A stretch of 64,000 bases of DNA from Saussurea involucrata (GCA_033807775.1 CM066326.1:49467617-49531616); one strand, 5' to 3'. Positions 45,772 to 58,553 are shown, counted from the first letter of the stretch. Notes: a model not told the origin generated them from the letters alone. Translations and numbers: made by a program.

Positions 45772-46730
45772 TGTTGATCCAAACCCTCAGTGATTTGATA
45801 ATGACCCTATCTTAAATACTTAGTGAAAATTGTAAGTAAACAATATGTATCAGAGTTTCACTATCGCTGATAAGTACTAAGATCTTACAGTACTGCTGAT
45901 AGGAACTCTCGCACTTTTAGATTAAACATTCAGCGAACACTGTTCACCATATCGCTGAGTCTGTTCAGTCCTTATGGTGATCGCTGATAAGTTAGTTGTT
46001 TACTTATGATCCCTGAAGACAAGATTCACGTCAACAAAGGTTCTACGCTGAAGTCGAAGATCAAGCTCAAGAACCAGCGACAAGTCTCCTAATGAACTGA
46101 TGCGGATCAGCGAAGACTCAGATTTGTCCACTCAACGTGAAGTATCAAGTACAAGACTTCAGCTATCGCTGAACTTTATCATCTGCTGAATAGTAAATGA
46201 TAATCGCTGAATCAACGAAAGCTGATCATGAAGTCCTCCGTACAAAGTACTTTTGTCTTAACCTCCCTTGCACGCCACCGTACGAAATGTCAGAAAAGAA
46301 CCTCCGAAAATCTGAAATCGTACAACCACTCTGATACTACACTGTTCATTCATGCGGCTACTAAGGTTGTCAACAAAGGTCAATGACATGCAACCAATCC
46401 GCTGATGACACGTGTAAAGTGTATACAGAATTGCATTAAATGCATGCAGTATATAAAGAGATGAACTCACTTCATTTGAAGTAACTTGCTAACTCTGGAC
46501 AAGTTCAAATCTCTCAAGATAGGATTTTATTAGTAATCTCCTTATCTTTCTTAGTGCAAGAAAACCTTAGTGTTCCAACTTGTTTAGATTTAGGTTTATC
46601 CTTAATCTTGTTTCCGCAACAAGCTGTAAATTGTTAATGATTTATCAATAAACAATTTAGAAAAGTAAAATAGTGTGTTTGTATTCAACCCCCCCTTCTA
46701 CAAACTTGTTTAAGCCTTTCGGGACCAACA
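45772..46730 (+). repeat. Family C LTR3 (959 bp), shared by bodies 2 and 3
   Basis: Same joins as LTR2: polypurine tract left, primer site right, no target duplication. No base difference from LTR2 was noticed. Confidence 0.95.
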
Positions 46731-46810
46731 AGTGGTATCAGAGCAGATTTGTTTAATCTCATAAACAAGATCTAATCTAAGATATTTCTCTTCCTTGCTA
46801 TTATCTGAAA

Positions 46811-49219
46811 ATGGCCAACTCAAACACAAACACTCACTATATCGACAATGGTTCTCTTGCAAAACCCCCTAGATTTTCCAGAGACAACTTCAACTTATGG
46901 AAAAATAGGATGACACTCTTCTTAGAAGGTGTAGACCCTACTATACCTTACCATCTTGAAAACGGTCCACACATCCCTGTAACGATTGATCCTGCCGTTC
47001 CAGCCACTGCAACTAGAGCTGCTATTCCAGAAAGGCTGATTCCAAAGGAAATCCATCATTGGACCGATGAAGACAAGAAGAAAGTGGCTATAGATACAAA
47101 AGCCAGATCCATACTATCCATGGCCCTTCCTGACGAAGTCTACCATTCCGTCATGAACCTGAAATCCTCAAAAGCCATGTGGGACACAATATGTGTTCAG
47201 TATGAAGGAACGTCTGAAGTCCAGGATTCAAGAAAGATCAACCTGGTAAGACAATACGAAAGTTTCATCTCTGGTAAGAATGAAACTCTCTCTGAAGTAC
47301 ATCAACGTTTTAATTGCTTAATTATAGATCTTAAAACGGTTGGTAAGGAATATTCTAACTTTGAAGTTCTGACAAAGTTTTTAGAATGTTTACCTGAAAG
47401 CTGGGACAATTATTCCATGTGTCTCAAGCTGTCAAAAGATCTAAGATCAATGACACTTGCTACCTTATATGGCACATTGCTGAATCATGAGCAATCTAGC
47501 CATCCTAAGAAGAATCTTGTAAAAGATTCCAAAAGCACCCCTGTTGCTTTAATCTCAGAGGAACCTTCTACTCAGCGACCCGTGGTCACTATCACTGAGT
47601 TAGAAAGTAACTCTGAAAGATCATCAGATTCTGATTCTTCAGATGATGAATCCTTGGCTCTCCTAACTAAAAAGTTCAGGAGATTCGCCAAGAAGAAAAT
47701 GTTTAGAAAGAACAAAACTCTTTCTATAGCTGACAAGCCTAAGTCATCAGCTTTTGTTGATAAGGCTACTGCTACTTGTTTTAACTGCGAAAAGACAGGT
47801 CATTTCGCTAACGAGTGCAGGTCAAAGAAAATCATGAGACCTTCAGCCTTTACAAAGAAATCCTTTGTTCCAAGGAATAAAGACGACAAATACTTAAAGC
47901 TGAAGGAGAAGTATGCAAAGCTGAAAAGCTTTAAGAAGAAGGGAAAAGGCCTAATGGCTGACTATGATTGGGCTGCTTCTGATGAAGAAGCCGCATCATC
48001 TGATTCTGAAGATGATGAAGCAAATCAATGTCTCATGGCCAAGATTGAAGAAGAGGAAGAAAGTTCAAACATTCCCTCCACTTCAACATCTGCCATTCAG
48101 GTATCACCCTCCTTCTTTACCAATATTGTAAATATTGATGAAGCTGATAGTCTCCGTAAAATCGAACTACTGACTAGAAGTTTATACGAAGCCATGAACG
48201 GCAAAGCTGTGGTTGAAAACCAAAATCTTGATCTCGCTGAAAAGCTTAAAAATTGCCACCTTCAAATAGAAAAGCTTTCTAAATTTGAAGAAGATTTTAA
48301 AGATCAAGTCCATTTAAATCAGCTAGTCAAAATTGAACGAGCGGAAGCTATCGCTGCATTAAAAGCTGAACAAGCTACTGTTGAAGGATGGTGTAATTCT
48401 TCAACAAAGATCACTGAGATAATTAAGGCTCAGATTCCTCTGAGTAATAAACGTGGTCTGGGTTATAAATATGATACTCCAATACCAACCACTGAACGTT
48501 CAATGCTTAAATTTGGAACGTTCGTATCCTCAGTAGCTGACACTTCTTCATCTCAGTACTCCTCGTCGATTACACCAATCCCTGAGGAAACTCCTACCTC
48601 CTCAAAAGGTAAGGAGAAAATGGTTTATTCAAAACCTACCTCTGTCTCTAAAGATAAAGGTAAAGGAATTGTAATTTATCAAAATCCTCAGAAGGGTACT
48701 TTAGTACCTAAGCTGAATGCTTCCAAAGCCTTAGTGATTCATTCATCTGGTTCTAGAAATCAGACCTCTGGATCAGTTCAGCGACCTACTCCTAGACTCA
48801 GAGTAGATATCCTTGGTAAGAAATCTGAAGAACTGAATGTTCGTCCTATTTCAAATACCAATAGTGTACTTGGTGCTGGCACTTCTAATTCCAAATTAAA
48901 AGCTCAGCACACAAGTGGTCCTAGAACTAATTTTAGTTATAGGAAATGTTATCACTGTGGACTTACCGATCATATTGCAAGTAAGTGTCCCACAGCCACC
49001 AAAGATGATAAGATAGCTAAGGTGAAGATAGCACCAAAGAAGACCAAACCAGTTGCAAGTCAGGTCAAGGTGACTCCTACCGCTGAGGTCAAGAAATTGA
49101 CCAAAGTGAAGAAAGACAAAGCTGAATCTTCAAATGCTGCGAAGACTGCTGAACCCATTCCAACCACTTCCACTGACAAACGCGTATACATGGTGAAGTG
49201 GGTACCCAAGCAAAACTAA
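46811..49219 (+). CDS. gag: Gag polyprotein, C copy 3 (802 aa)
   Basis: Identical in protein to copy 2 as far as read. It is intact, with the TAA at 49217-49219 in frame with pol. Confidence 0.95.
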   Translation: MANSNTNTHYIDNGSLAKPPRFSRDNFNLWKNRMTLFLEGVDPTIPYHLENGPHIPVTIDPAVPATATRAAIPERLIPKEIHHWTDEDKKKVAIDTKARSILSMALPDEVYHSVMNLKSSKAMWDTICVQYEGTSEVQDSRKINLVRQYESFISGKNETLSEVHQRFNCLIIDLKTVGKEYSNFEVLTKFLECLPESWDNYSMCLKLSKDLRSMTLATLYGTLLNHEQSSHPKKNLVKDSKSTPVALISEEPSTQRPVVTITELESNSERSSDSDSSDDESLALLTKKFRRFAKKKMFRKNKTLSIADKPKSSAFVDKATATCFNCEKTGHFANECRSKKIMRPSAFTKKSFVPRNKDDKYLKLKEKYAKLKSFKKKGKGLMADYDWAASDEEAASSDSEDDEANQCLMAKIEEEEESSNIPSTSTSAIQVSPSFFTNIVNIDEADSLRKIELLTRSLYEAMNGKAVVENQNLDLAEKLKNCHLQIEKLSKFEEDFKDQVHLNQLVKIERAEAIAALKAEQATVEGWCNSSTKITEIIKAQIPLSNKRGLGYKYDTPIPTTERSMLKFGTFVSSVADTSSSQYSSSITPIPEETPTSSKGKEKMVYSKPTSVSKDKGKGIVIYQNPQKGTLVPKLNASKALVIHSSGSRNQTSGSVQRPTPRLRVDILGKKSEELNVRPISNTNSVLGAGTSNSKLKAQHTSGPRTNFSYRKCYHCGLTDHIASKCPTATKDDKIAKVKIAPKKTKPVASQVKVTPTAEVKKLTKVKKDKAESSNAAKTAEPIPTTSTDKRVYMVKWVPKQN

Positions 49220-49231
49220 TCTTCCTTTGTA

Positions 49232-52200
49232 TTGCAGGTTAAGAAGGGTATCTGGTATCTCGATAGCGGATGCTCTAGACACATGACTGGAAAGAAAAGC
49301 CTGCTCGCTGAATACAAGGAAGAGAAGGGTCCCTCTGTGACTTTCGGTGGAAATGGAAAAGGACACACCCGAGGGTATGGTGTACTTTCAAATGGTACAA
49401 CATCCTTCAGAAGAGTCGCATATGTTGAAGGGCTGAAGCATAATCTTCTGAGCATCAGTCAGCTTTGCGACATGGATAACAAAGTGATTTTCACCAAGGA
49501 ATCCTGCTTTGTCTCTGACAAAAAGGAGAAGATAGCTCTCAGCGGTTATCGTTTGGAAAATGTTTACGTTATAAACATGGACTCAACAACCACTGAGAAC
49601 TCCTGTTTCTTCTCAAAGGCATCTTCTGATGTCAACTGGCTATGGCACAAGAGGCTTTCACATCTCAACTTCAAGACACTGAATACTCTTTCATCCAAAG
49701 AGTTAGTCACTGGTCTACCTCAACATTCATACGCCAAAGAATCCTTATGTTCAGCGTGTGAAAAAGGGAAGCAGACCAAGGCAAGCTTTAAGTCCAAGCA
49801 AGTTTCCTCAGTGTCATCTCCTCTTCAACTACTCCATATGGATTTGTTTGGCCCCGTTAACAAACAATCCATCGCTGGAAAGAAATATACGCTGGTCATA
49901 GTTGATGAATTCTCTCGTTATACATGGGTAATGTTTCTCCGTTCTAAGAGTGACACCCCTGAAGAACTTATCACCTTTGTTCGGAAGATGGAAACTCTGA
50001 ACAATATGACTGTTCGCTCAATAAGGAGTGATCATGGAACTGAATTCAAAAACAGTTCTCTTGATTCCTTCCTTGAGAGCAAGGGTATTTCTCACAACTT
50101 TTCGTCAGTGAGAACACCACAACAAAACGGAGTCGCTGAAAGAAGAAATAGAACAATTATTGAAGCTGCACGTTCAATGCTCAGCGATTCTCACCTGCCT
50201 ACTCAGTTTTGGGCAGAAGCTGTCAACACGGCTTGTTTTACGCAAAACAGGTCGCTGATAGTCAAAAGATTCAAAAAGACAGCCTATGAACTTTTTCATG
50301 GGAGAAAGCCTTCAATCAGCTTTCTTCACATCTTTGGTTGTCAGTGTTTCATACTGAACAACAGAGATGCCCTTGGAAAGTTTGATCCTAAGGCTGATGA
50401 TGGAATCTTTCTTGGATACTCCTCAGTTTCCAAAGCCTTCAGAGTCTTCAACCGAAGAAGACAAACTGTAGAAGAAACTATTCACGTCACGTTTGACGAA
50501 TCCCGTTCAGCGAATTCTAAACCGAACGCTGATACAGAAGAACTGAATCAATGGATGTTTTCTCATCTTTGTGATTCAGAAGATGTTCCCACTACTCATA
50601 CTCATACAACTGAAAATGATGGTCCTACTATCATTCCCAATATGCAGAATAGTGAAGATGAAACATCTTGGGTCTCAGCTGTTCCTATAAATACTATACC
50701 CGCAGTTGATCCAAATGTCTCAGAAATTCCATCTATTTCTCAGCAATCAGTGAATGAAGTGACAAATGCAAGCATTCCTCTCTTAGCTGATTATCCAGAA
50801 GTAGCTGAAGCCTCATCTTCAATTTCTCCAGTTCAGACTGAGTCAGCGACGCATGCTCCGGCTCAGCGATGGACTGTAAATCACCCAATCGATCAAATTC
50901 TTGGTGATCCCAACGCTGGTATTCAGACTCGTAGAAGTGCAGGTAATATTTTTTTATTTGTTAACTTTATTTCTCTAACTGAACCAAAGAAAATAGATGA
51001 TGCCCTCAGTGATCCAAACTGGGTCAGCGCTATGCAAGAAGAGCTGACTGAATTCGAAAGAAACAAAGTTTGGAAACTTGTTCGGAGACCAACTGACAAA
51101 ACAGTGATAGGCACTAAGTGGGTCTATCGAAACAAGTTGGACGAACATGGTACTGTAACTCGCAACAAAGCTCGTCTTGTTGCTCAGGGATACAGACAAG
51201 AGGAAGGTATAGATTATGACGAAACCTTTGCTCCTGTAGCAAGACTTGAATCTATTCGTCTTTTCTTAGCATATGCTGTACACAAAAACTTCACTGTACA
51301 TCAAATGGATGTTAAGTCAGCGTTTCTAAATGGAAAGCTGAATGAAGAAGTTTATGTGGAACAACCTCCAGGATTCTCAGATCCTAAGCGTCCAGGTTAT
51401 GTTTATAAGCTGGATAAGGCACTTTATGGCTTGAAGCAAGCTCCTCGTGCATGGTATGACACTCTTTCTACGTATCTCCACCTTGAAAAATTTGAGAGAG
51501 GTAAGATTGACAAAACTTTGTTTTTTAGAAAAATAAAAGGTCATATCATTTTAGTTCAAATATATGTTGATGACATTATATTTGGTTCTACTAACCCTGA
51601 GCTTTGTACTCGTTTCGCTGATAGAATGAAAGATGAGTATAAAATGAGTATGATGGGTGAACTAACATATTTCCTTGGTCTTCAGATTAAGCAAACTGAA
51701 AAAGGAGCTTTTATAAATCAGGGAAAGTATGTTAAAGATATGCTGAAAAAATTCGACTTAACTGAAAGTTCAGCTATGAAAACCCCTATGGCACCACCGC
51801 TGATACTTGATAAGGACACAAAGGGTGTTCCTGTCAATGTCACGCTGTACCGTGGGATGATCGGCTCACTACTGTATCTTACAGCTAGCCGACCCGATAT
51901 TATGTTTGCAACATGTCTGTGCGCACGATATCAAGCTGAACCTAAGATATCTCATATGAAAGCTGTAAAGCGAATCTTTCGATATCTTAAGGGTACAGCG
52001 AATCTAGGTCTTTGGTATCCCAAAGATTCAGGATTCGATCTAACCGCCTATTCAGACAGTGATTTTGCAGGTTGCAAAATGGATAGGAAAAGCACCACAG
52101 GAGGATGTCAGCTCCTGGGTGGAAAGCTGGTAAGTTGGACAAGTAAGAAGCAAAACTCGGTGTCCACTTCCACAGCTGAAGCTGAGTATGTAGCCGCTGG

Positions 52201-52510
52201 AAGCTGCTGTTCTCAAGTCTTGTGGATGAGAAATCAACTACTAGACTATGATCTTCAGCTCTCCAAAATTCCAATCTATTGCGACAGCACAAGTGCCATC
52301 GCTATAGCAAACAATCCAGTGCTACACTCAAAGACAAAACACATAGAAATCAGATATCATTTTATCAGAGATCATGTGATGAATGGTGATATAGAACTTC
52401 ATTTTATCCCAACTGATTATCAGTTAGCTGATTTGTTTACCAAACCTCTTGATGAGACAAGATTCAACTTTCTCATCAGCGAGCTTGGAATGCTGAACTT
52501 TGAAGGATAA
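49232..52510 (+). CDS. pol: Pol polyprotein, C copy 3 (1092 aa)
   Basis: Open, with protease DSGC, integrase D/D/E, RT YVDD and RNase H. It has Val before RTPQQN and Ala in AVNTAC, as in copy 1. With an open gag and uninterrupted aORF, body 3 is the most complete looking coding unit in the window. Confidence 0.95.
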   Translation: MQVKKGIWYLDSGCSRHMTGKKSLLAEYKEEKGPSVTFGGNGKGHTRGYGVLSNGTTSFRRVAYVEGLKHNLLSISQLCDMDNKVIFTKESCFVSDKKEKIALSGYRLENVYVINMDSTTTENSCFFSKASSDVNWLWHKRLSHLNFKTLNTLSSKELVTGLPQHSYAKESLCSACEKGKQTKASFKSKQVSSVSSPLQLLHMDLFGPVNKQSIAGKKYTLVIVDEFSRYTWVMFLRSKSDTPEELITFVRKMETLNNMTVRSIRSDHGTEFKNSSLDSFLESKGISHNFSSVRTPQQNGVAERRNRTIIEAARSMLSDSHLPTQFWAEAVNTACFTQNRSLIVKRFKKTAYELFHGRKPSISFLHIFGCQCFILNNRDALGKFDPKADDGIFLGYSSVSKAFRVFNRRRQTVEETIHVTFDESRSANSKPNADTEELNQWMFSHLCDSEDVPTTHTHTTENDGPTIIPNMQNSEDETSWVSAVPINTIPAVDPNVSEIPSISQQSVNEVTNASIPLLADYPEVAEASSSISPVQTESATHAPAQRWTVNHPIDQILGDPNAGIQTRRSAGNIFLFVNFISLTEPKKIDDALSDPNWVSAMQEELTEFERNKVWKLVRRPTDKTVIGTKWVYRNKLDEHGTVTRNKARLVAQGYRQEEGIDYDETFAPVARLESIRLFLAYAVHKNFTVHQMDVKSAFLNGKLNEEVYVEQPPGFSDPKRPGYVYKLDKALYGLKQAPRAWYDTLSTYLHLEKFERGKIDKTLFFRKIKGHIILVQIYVDDIIFGSTNPELCTRFADRMKDEYKMSMMGELTYFLGLQIKQTEKGAFINQGKYVKDMLKKFDLTESSAMKTPMAPPLILDKDTKGVPVNVTLYRGMIGSLLYLTASRPDIMFATCLCARYQAEPKISHMKAVKRIFRYLKGTANLGLWYPKDSGFDLTAYSDSDFAGCKMDRKSTTGGCQLLGGKLVSWTSKKQNSVSTSTAEAEYVAAGSCCSQVLWMRNQLLDYDLQLSKIPIYCDSTSAIAIANNPVLHSKTKHIEIRYHFIRDHVMNGDIELHFIPTDYQLADLFTKPLDETRFNFLISELGMLNFEG

Positions 52511-53502
52511 ATCTTCAGCGGTTCACATTTAATCAGCGATACGTTTATACATTCTTGTATAGGCTCTGGATAAAATAAACTTGTACAATCCATTTCATCA
52601 TCTTCTCTCTGAATAAATTGGGTTAAACTGATATCAAGGTATGTTTTCTCTGACAAAACGCATGAAAATGCAAGATTTCAAATTCTTTCATCGCTGAATA
52701 ATATTTTGAAATTTCTTAAAACCCTCACTGATATTTCTATTCAGTGCTTCATATTTTCCAAAGAGTCCCTGAGTTTTTCTTTCAAAACCTCAGAGACAAC
52801 GAAAGAATGTGAAAGGACAGTTGTGACGTCTTTGCAACGGATAACACCAGGCACGCTCTTTTTCTGACACACGTTTGCACGTTTCGTTGTCTATCCAATC
52901 AAATGCAAACACGTGTCCGTGTCATGATGAAAAACTTTCCCGCTCAAGTTTTTCTCTCTCTACTCTCTTCCTATATAAACACTCTCAAAGTTTATATTTG
53001 TCTTTTATGCGAGTCAATCTTTCTCCGCAAGAAAAGAACACTGTTGCATTTTGTGCTCTCAATCTTCAAGAACTGTTCATCATCTTCTTCATGAAACTCA
53101 AGGTTAATATGTTCTTATCTATTATCAAATGCAAATAACTTGTTTTCGATCTTATCATTGTTTTACACAAGATCAAACAAAAGAACTCAAAAATAAAATC
53201 ATTTTCTTTCATGGTTTTATAAACACAACCATTTCATGGTTGTTCTTCAAGTTTTAAATCTAAAATCTTAAACTTGTTCTTCTTTCGTATCCATTTTTTT
53301 TTAAACTGGAATACAAGGCTTATAGGTGTTATATTCGTTTTTTTTTTAAAAAAAAAAAACAAGAAAAACCCTAATCTTCATTAAGACTTTTTTTGTCTGA
53401 ATGAAATGGACAAAATTCGAAAAATCTTAATGGAAATTTTCTTTCCACATTAAGATATTTCTTATTTGTTAACATCTTTGGTTGAACTGATAATACAGTG
53501 AA
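52511..53502 (+). promoter_or_regulatory. C copy 3 spacer with candidate aORF promoter
   Basis: It matches the other spacers, with CACGTG at 52910-52915 and TATATAAA at 52972-52979. The T/A run is 2 bp shorter than in copies 1 and 2. Confidence 0.5.
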
Positions 53503-56500
53503 ATGGCAACTTCAAAGCTGAATGTTACCGCTGAGTCCATCTCCGCTGATTCTGAGGAACTGGAAATCACCAAAACTCCTCAGGTTAAGTTTGAGCTGGA
53601 TCAACTAGACTGGACAAAGGCAAACAACCTTTCAGCGCTTCTCGAGTTTCCTCCTCGGAAGCAGGTATCCCATCTAGACGACGCTGTAAATTTTTTGAAG
53701 AATAGCCCCATATACACAGCACTGACAATCACACCTCCTGCCAGTCAGCGTCTATTATCCCAATTCTGGTACTCTGCCAGACACACCAACCTACCCTCAG
53801 CCAAAGATCCATCTAAAACCATCGACTGCATACTCAGCGATACTGAGTATGGCACCATCAAGATAACCCCCGCAATAATCCGCAAAGCTCTGAAATTCCC
53901 TAACGCTACCTCAGAAAATCCTTTCATTCCATTTCCTGACCACAAGAAGCACGCTGACAGGGAAGAAATCATTGCTTTCCTTGATGCGATGGGTTACATC
54001 TGGGAGACTGGAAGAGACAAGCTACCTGAGAAGAAGCTGACGCTGATAAAGAAATCCAAGATGCCCAGCGAGATGAACTTCATCTTCGCTCACCTGATCA
54101 GCTGCATGACAGCGAAATCCGAATCTTCTGATCAAGCCGCTCAACCTCAGCAGGCCATGGGTTACGCACTGCTGAAAGGTCTCAACATTGACTGGGCCTC
54201 CATCATCTATGAAGACCTCATTCAACGTGTTGATTCTGCCGCTGACCGACCAGCATGGGTTCCTTACCCGCGATTCATCAGCGCCATCTTTCAATATGGC
54301 CTGAAGGACAACTATCCTGAAGAGGGTGATCTGAAACTCTCTCAGATTGGCCCTAAAGTTCTCGACTTCAAGCCTGTCGCCAACGAGGTACGTCTCTCTA
54401 AATTCTCACTCTTCTAAATTCTCCACTTTCTGTGGCTCCTTCAGCGACAATACCCATCGCTGATACCCCGGCCACAAAATCCATTCCTTCTAAGAAAAGG
54501 AAACAATCTCTTACCCCTCTTGATTCCAAAAGGATCAAGAAAACCAAGGAGCAACCCCAGCAATTGCATGCTGAAGACTCCTCAGCTCATTCTGAAGAGC
54601 TGAAGGAAAGTTCCGTGGTACGCTCTGCCACACCAATTCAAGCCATCCCTTCTAAACCTACTTCAGCGTCCTTAAACGCTGAGGTTAGAACTTTAGAATC
54701 TACCCAACCTTCGCCAGTCTCTCAAAAGACTGATGAAGTACTTCTCAGCGAATCCAACGCTGAACTTGAAACCCAACCCCAATTCTTATCCTTCGCTCCT
54801 CCCTCTACTTCTTTGGACACTCCTCCAGTCAAAACTGGAGATGCCATCATTCAAGAAGCCGTTGAAACTTCTCAGCGAATGACGAAGAAAGGACCTGCAG
54901 AGATCTCCATCCCTCACGGAACTTTTGAGGGAGATATGGAACACTATGGAGGGACTCGAAACTTTGATGAGTTCGTCAACGCTCCTGCAGGTACAGATCC
55001 CACCTTAAACACTGTAACTAAACCTGAAACTTCTGAGCTTTCCTTTGTTCACAAGTACTTATATGTTACAGGTCCTTTTTTGGGAGACATCAACCAGTCT
55101 CTGAAGTCTATGGAGATGAAACTTACGAATCTCACCACCGGTCTATCAAATAACTCTACAGCTGTAACAAACGCTGGAGAGAATCTGACGAAGCTGACTA
55201 CTGTGGTGGAAAAGAAGGCCTCCTCTGATGACATCAAAGACCTTGATAAAACTCTTGCCGACTTTGCCAAAGTGCTCTCCGACATCTACACTGACTACAC
55301 CAACCTCAAATCATCAGTTTCCACCATTTCCAGCGAGGTTACAACGCTGAAGAAATCGATTGGTACACTCGAAGGTGATATGTCAGTGGTCAAGACCGAC
55401 TTGGGCTCAGTGAAGACCGATCTTAGTTCTGTCAAGACAATGATCGAGACGCTGGTGAACAACGCAAATAATCCAGCTCCTGCTCCGGCCCCTGCACCTG
55501 TTTTGGACTCATTCACCGCAGAGGATCGCCAAGAGCTGAAGAAAATCACGCCTGCTATTTCTGGCCTAGAAGACAGAATAGCTAAGCTTGAAGGTTGTGT
55601 GAAAGTCTCTGGCCCAGAAGACAGAGACAACACCAATGCTGAATCTACCCATTCCTCCCCCGCCCATCATGAGAAAGAGGGGGAGAAGAGCGCTGAACAG
55701 GAGAAGAGCGCTGAAGATCAAAATAAGAGCGCTGAAGACCTTTCCCATGATGAATCTATCAGGGGAGAGGGTAATGAAGATCGGATTACTGGACCTCAGG
55801 GAGATGAAAACCCTGAGGGAACCGAGAACCTCGCCTCTGTATCTGAGGGGGAGCAACTCGAAGAAGATGCTGAGGAATCCGAAGCAGAAGAAGACGAAGA
55901 CTTCGACATCCCTGAAGCTGAACCATCCTCCTCTCCAAGGAACGATGATGATGATGATGAAGATGACGATGATTTCTTTGTTGTCAAACCTGCTCCTCGA
56001 ACCAAAGCTCTTAAAGGTATTTCAATAAAAGAACCTTCAGGGGAGAAGACAAAGACAAAGCAGTCAGCCTCTGGCGCTGAGAAAAGCAGTCCCCTGTTTG
56101 AGGATATCGCTGAAAGATCTTCTATTGCGACTTCACCAATAATTCCAGCTACCGCTGAAGACATAATCCCAGTCTTAGATTTAATCTCTGAGACTGATGA
56201 ATCAGAAGAACAACCTCTCTCGCACAGAAACAGACCCTCCTCAGTTCGTCAAAAGAGGAGAGAAGAAATGATAAAGCGATTCGAGGATCAGCGAATCATC
56301 CTAAGGCGCGATCAACTACCTTCAGTTCCTCCTAAGTTCAGAATTTCAAAAGCTGAATACCAGGATCATCTCAGAGTTGAACGCCTCATCGCTGAAAGGA
56401 AGGAAGCTGAAGATAAAGACAGAGAATACGCCATCAAGCTCACTCAAGAATCTGTCAAAGACCCCAAGATGAAGCATATTCCCATTCAAATCCAACGAAA

Positions 56501-57320
56501 GCTTTGGGAACAAGCCCAGAAGATCGTGGAAAAGAAAGCTGAAGTTTCTCAGACCACCCTGATCTGGTGTAAAGAGAAAATCCACTTCAGATATCGTCCA
56601 GCGAAGATCAACAAGGTATTCATCTCTGGAAGAACCTCCATCGGAGTACCTATTGTTGACATCAAACTGTTCAGAGAAGATGACTCATCTGAAACCTTTC
56701 GTGCTGACACTGTAAAAAGGTATGGTCTCTCTGAATGGCTGGAGATGAGGTTAGCTATCCAACCATCAAAATCTAAGTACAAGGATCATTTCGAAAAGCT
56801 GATAAACAGACAGATCGATTTGATATCTTCTTGTGTGGATATTCCTCCTGTTCCTGATCTAAAGCCGAAAAGAAAAAAGGACTCTCCAAGGAAGAAACGT
56901 CAAGATTCAAACTCAGGTCCTGTCATACGAAATGAAACTGGAATTGGTTTCTCTCGCGCTGAAGTACTTGGTCCTGATCCTGATCTATCTGCCCTTGACG
57001 TCTCTTTGCCACCATGTGAACTTTTCGTCCCTGGTAAAGTCATCAGTAATCCTTATGGAATATTCTTTCTTGACTACGACGGACGTAAATGCTTTCAACG
57101 GATCGCTGAGCTTCCAATCACTCCAATCGAACAGCTCAAAGATCTCATCTACTGGTGCGACTTCAGAAAAGACATTCAGGCACGACACCTAAAACCCTTG
57201 ATTTTTGAAGCTGCTCTGAAGCTAAAGAATAAAGGAGAAAAGGTTCCTGACTGGATGATTCCAACTGAAAAGACAACCCTTGATGAACTTCTCATTAAGG
57301 AAGAACCCTTTGAAGGCTGA
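53503..57320 (+). CDS. aORF, C copy 3 (exon 2 and exon 3 fused in one frame)
   Basis: Exon 1 is 53503-54387 and likely intron 1 is 54388-54494. The rest is a single open frame to 57320. Compared with copies 1 and 2 it lacks 217 bp: 62 nt of exon 2, all 151 bp of intron 2 and 4 nt of exon 3. Relative to spliced message this is an in-frame loss of 22 codons, so the protein continues from AEKS straight into SPLFED. Distinct residues include PSPVSQ, KLTNLTTG, KKSIGT, KSESSDQ, KDNYPEE and LRVERL. Confidence 0.75.
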
Positions 57321-57590
57321 CAACAATCACCATTTTTTTCTCTATTGTATCAGTCATCCTTTAGTACTTGTAATTTATTTCGCTTGTACTTGTAATCTTT
57401 CTTATCCATATTGTAACCTGATTCAAAGATTTAAAGAAAGATTTCAGCGAATGTACTTTACTCCATCAGTACTGAAAAGATCCCAGAAAACAGTAAAAGG
57501 GACAAATATTTTATGAGTTCTTTTTATCCTTATGTTTTCATTAAATAGCAATTTTCTCTGTTGCTATGTCATAATCAAATAGGGGGAGAT

Positions 57591-58553
57591 TGTTGATCCA
57601 AACCCTCAGTGATTTGATAATGACCCTATCTTAAATACTTAGTGAAAATTGTAAGTAAACAATATGTATCAGAGTTTCACTATCGCTGATAAGTACTAAG
57701 ATCTTACAGTACTGCTGATAGGAACTCTCGCACTTTTAGATTAAACATTCAGCGAACACTGTTCACCATATCGCTGAGTCTGTTCAGTCCTTATGGTGAT
57801 CGCTGATAAGTTAGTTGTTTACTTATGATCCCTGAAGACAAGATTCACGTCAACAAAGGTTCTACGCTGAAGTCGAAGATCAAGCTCAAGAACCAGCGAC
57901 AAGTCTCCTAATGAACTGATGCGGATCAGCGAAGACTCAGATTTGTCCACTCAACGTGAAGTATCAAGTACAAGACTTCAGCTATCGCTGAACTTTATCA
58001 TCTGCTGAATAGTAAATGATAATCGCTGAATCAACGAAAGCTGATCATGAAGTCCTCCGTACAAAGTACTTTTGTCTTAACCTCCCTTGCACGCCACCGT
58101 ACGAAATGTCAGAAAAGAACCTCCGAAAATCTGAAATCGTACAACCACTCTGATACTACACTGTTCATTCATGCGGCTACTAAGGTTGTCAACAAAGGTC
58201 AATGACATGCAACCAATCCGCTGATGACACGTGTAAAGTGTATACAGAATTGCATTAAATGCATGCAGTATATAAAGAGATGAACTCACTTCATTTGAAG
58301 TAACTTGCTAACTCTGGACAAGTTCAAATCTCTCAAGATAGGATTTTATTAGTAATCTCCTTATCTTTCTTAGTGCAAGAAAACCTTAGTGTTCCAACTT
58401 GTTTAGATTTAGGTTTATCCTTAATCTTGTTTCCGCAACAAGCTGTAAATTGTTAATGATTTATCAATAAACAATTTAGAAAAGTAAAATAGTGTGTTTG
58501 TATTCAACCCCCCCCCCCTTCTACAAACTTGTTTAAGCCTTTCGGGACCAACA
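57591..58553 (+). repeat. Family C LTR4 (963 bp), terminal
   Basis: Same as LTR2 and LTR3 except for a run of 11 C instead of 7. It is followed by agaag, the target duplication, not by a primer site, so it closes the array. Confidence 0.95.

Larger units (their letters stand above)
21696..58553 (+). mobile_element. Family C array: four LTRs and three near-identical element bodies
   Basis: The order is LTR1-body1-LTR2-body2-LTR3-body3-LTR4 with a period of 12,038 bp for the first two units. Body 3 is 219 bp shorter. Inner LTRs are directly joined to a polypurine tract on the left and a primer site on the right, with no target duplication between units. Only one duplication flanks the whole. 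LTRs 2-4 look identical apart from a C-run; LTR1 differs from them at two bases by eye. Either unequal LTR recombination or concatemer integration could make the first tandem pair. Confidence 0.9.

Noticed and set aside
21696..58553. The three-body array as a pure assembly duplication
   Set aside because: The copies carry private differences and a hybrid pattern, and the outer target duplication is exact. Long reads are still needed to exclude it fully.
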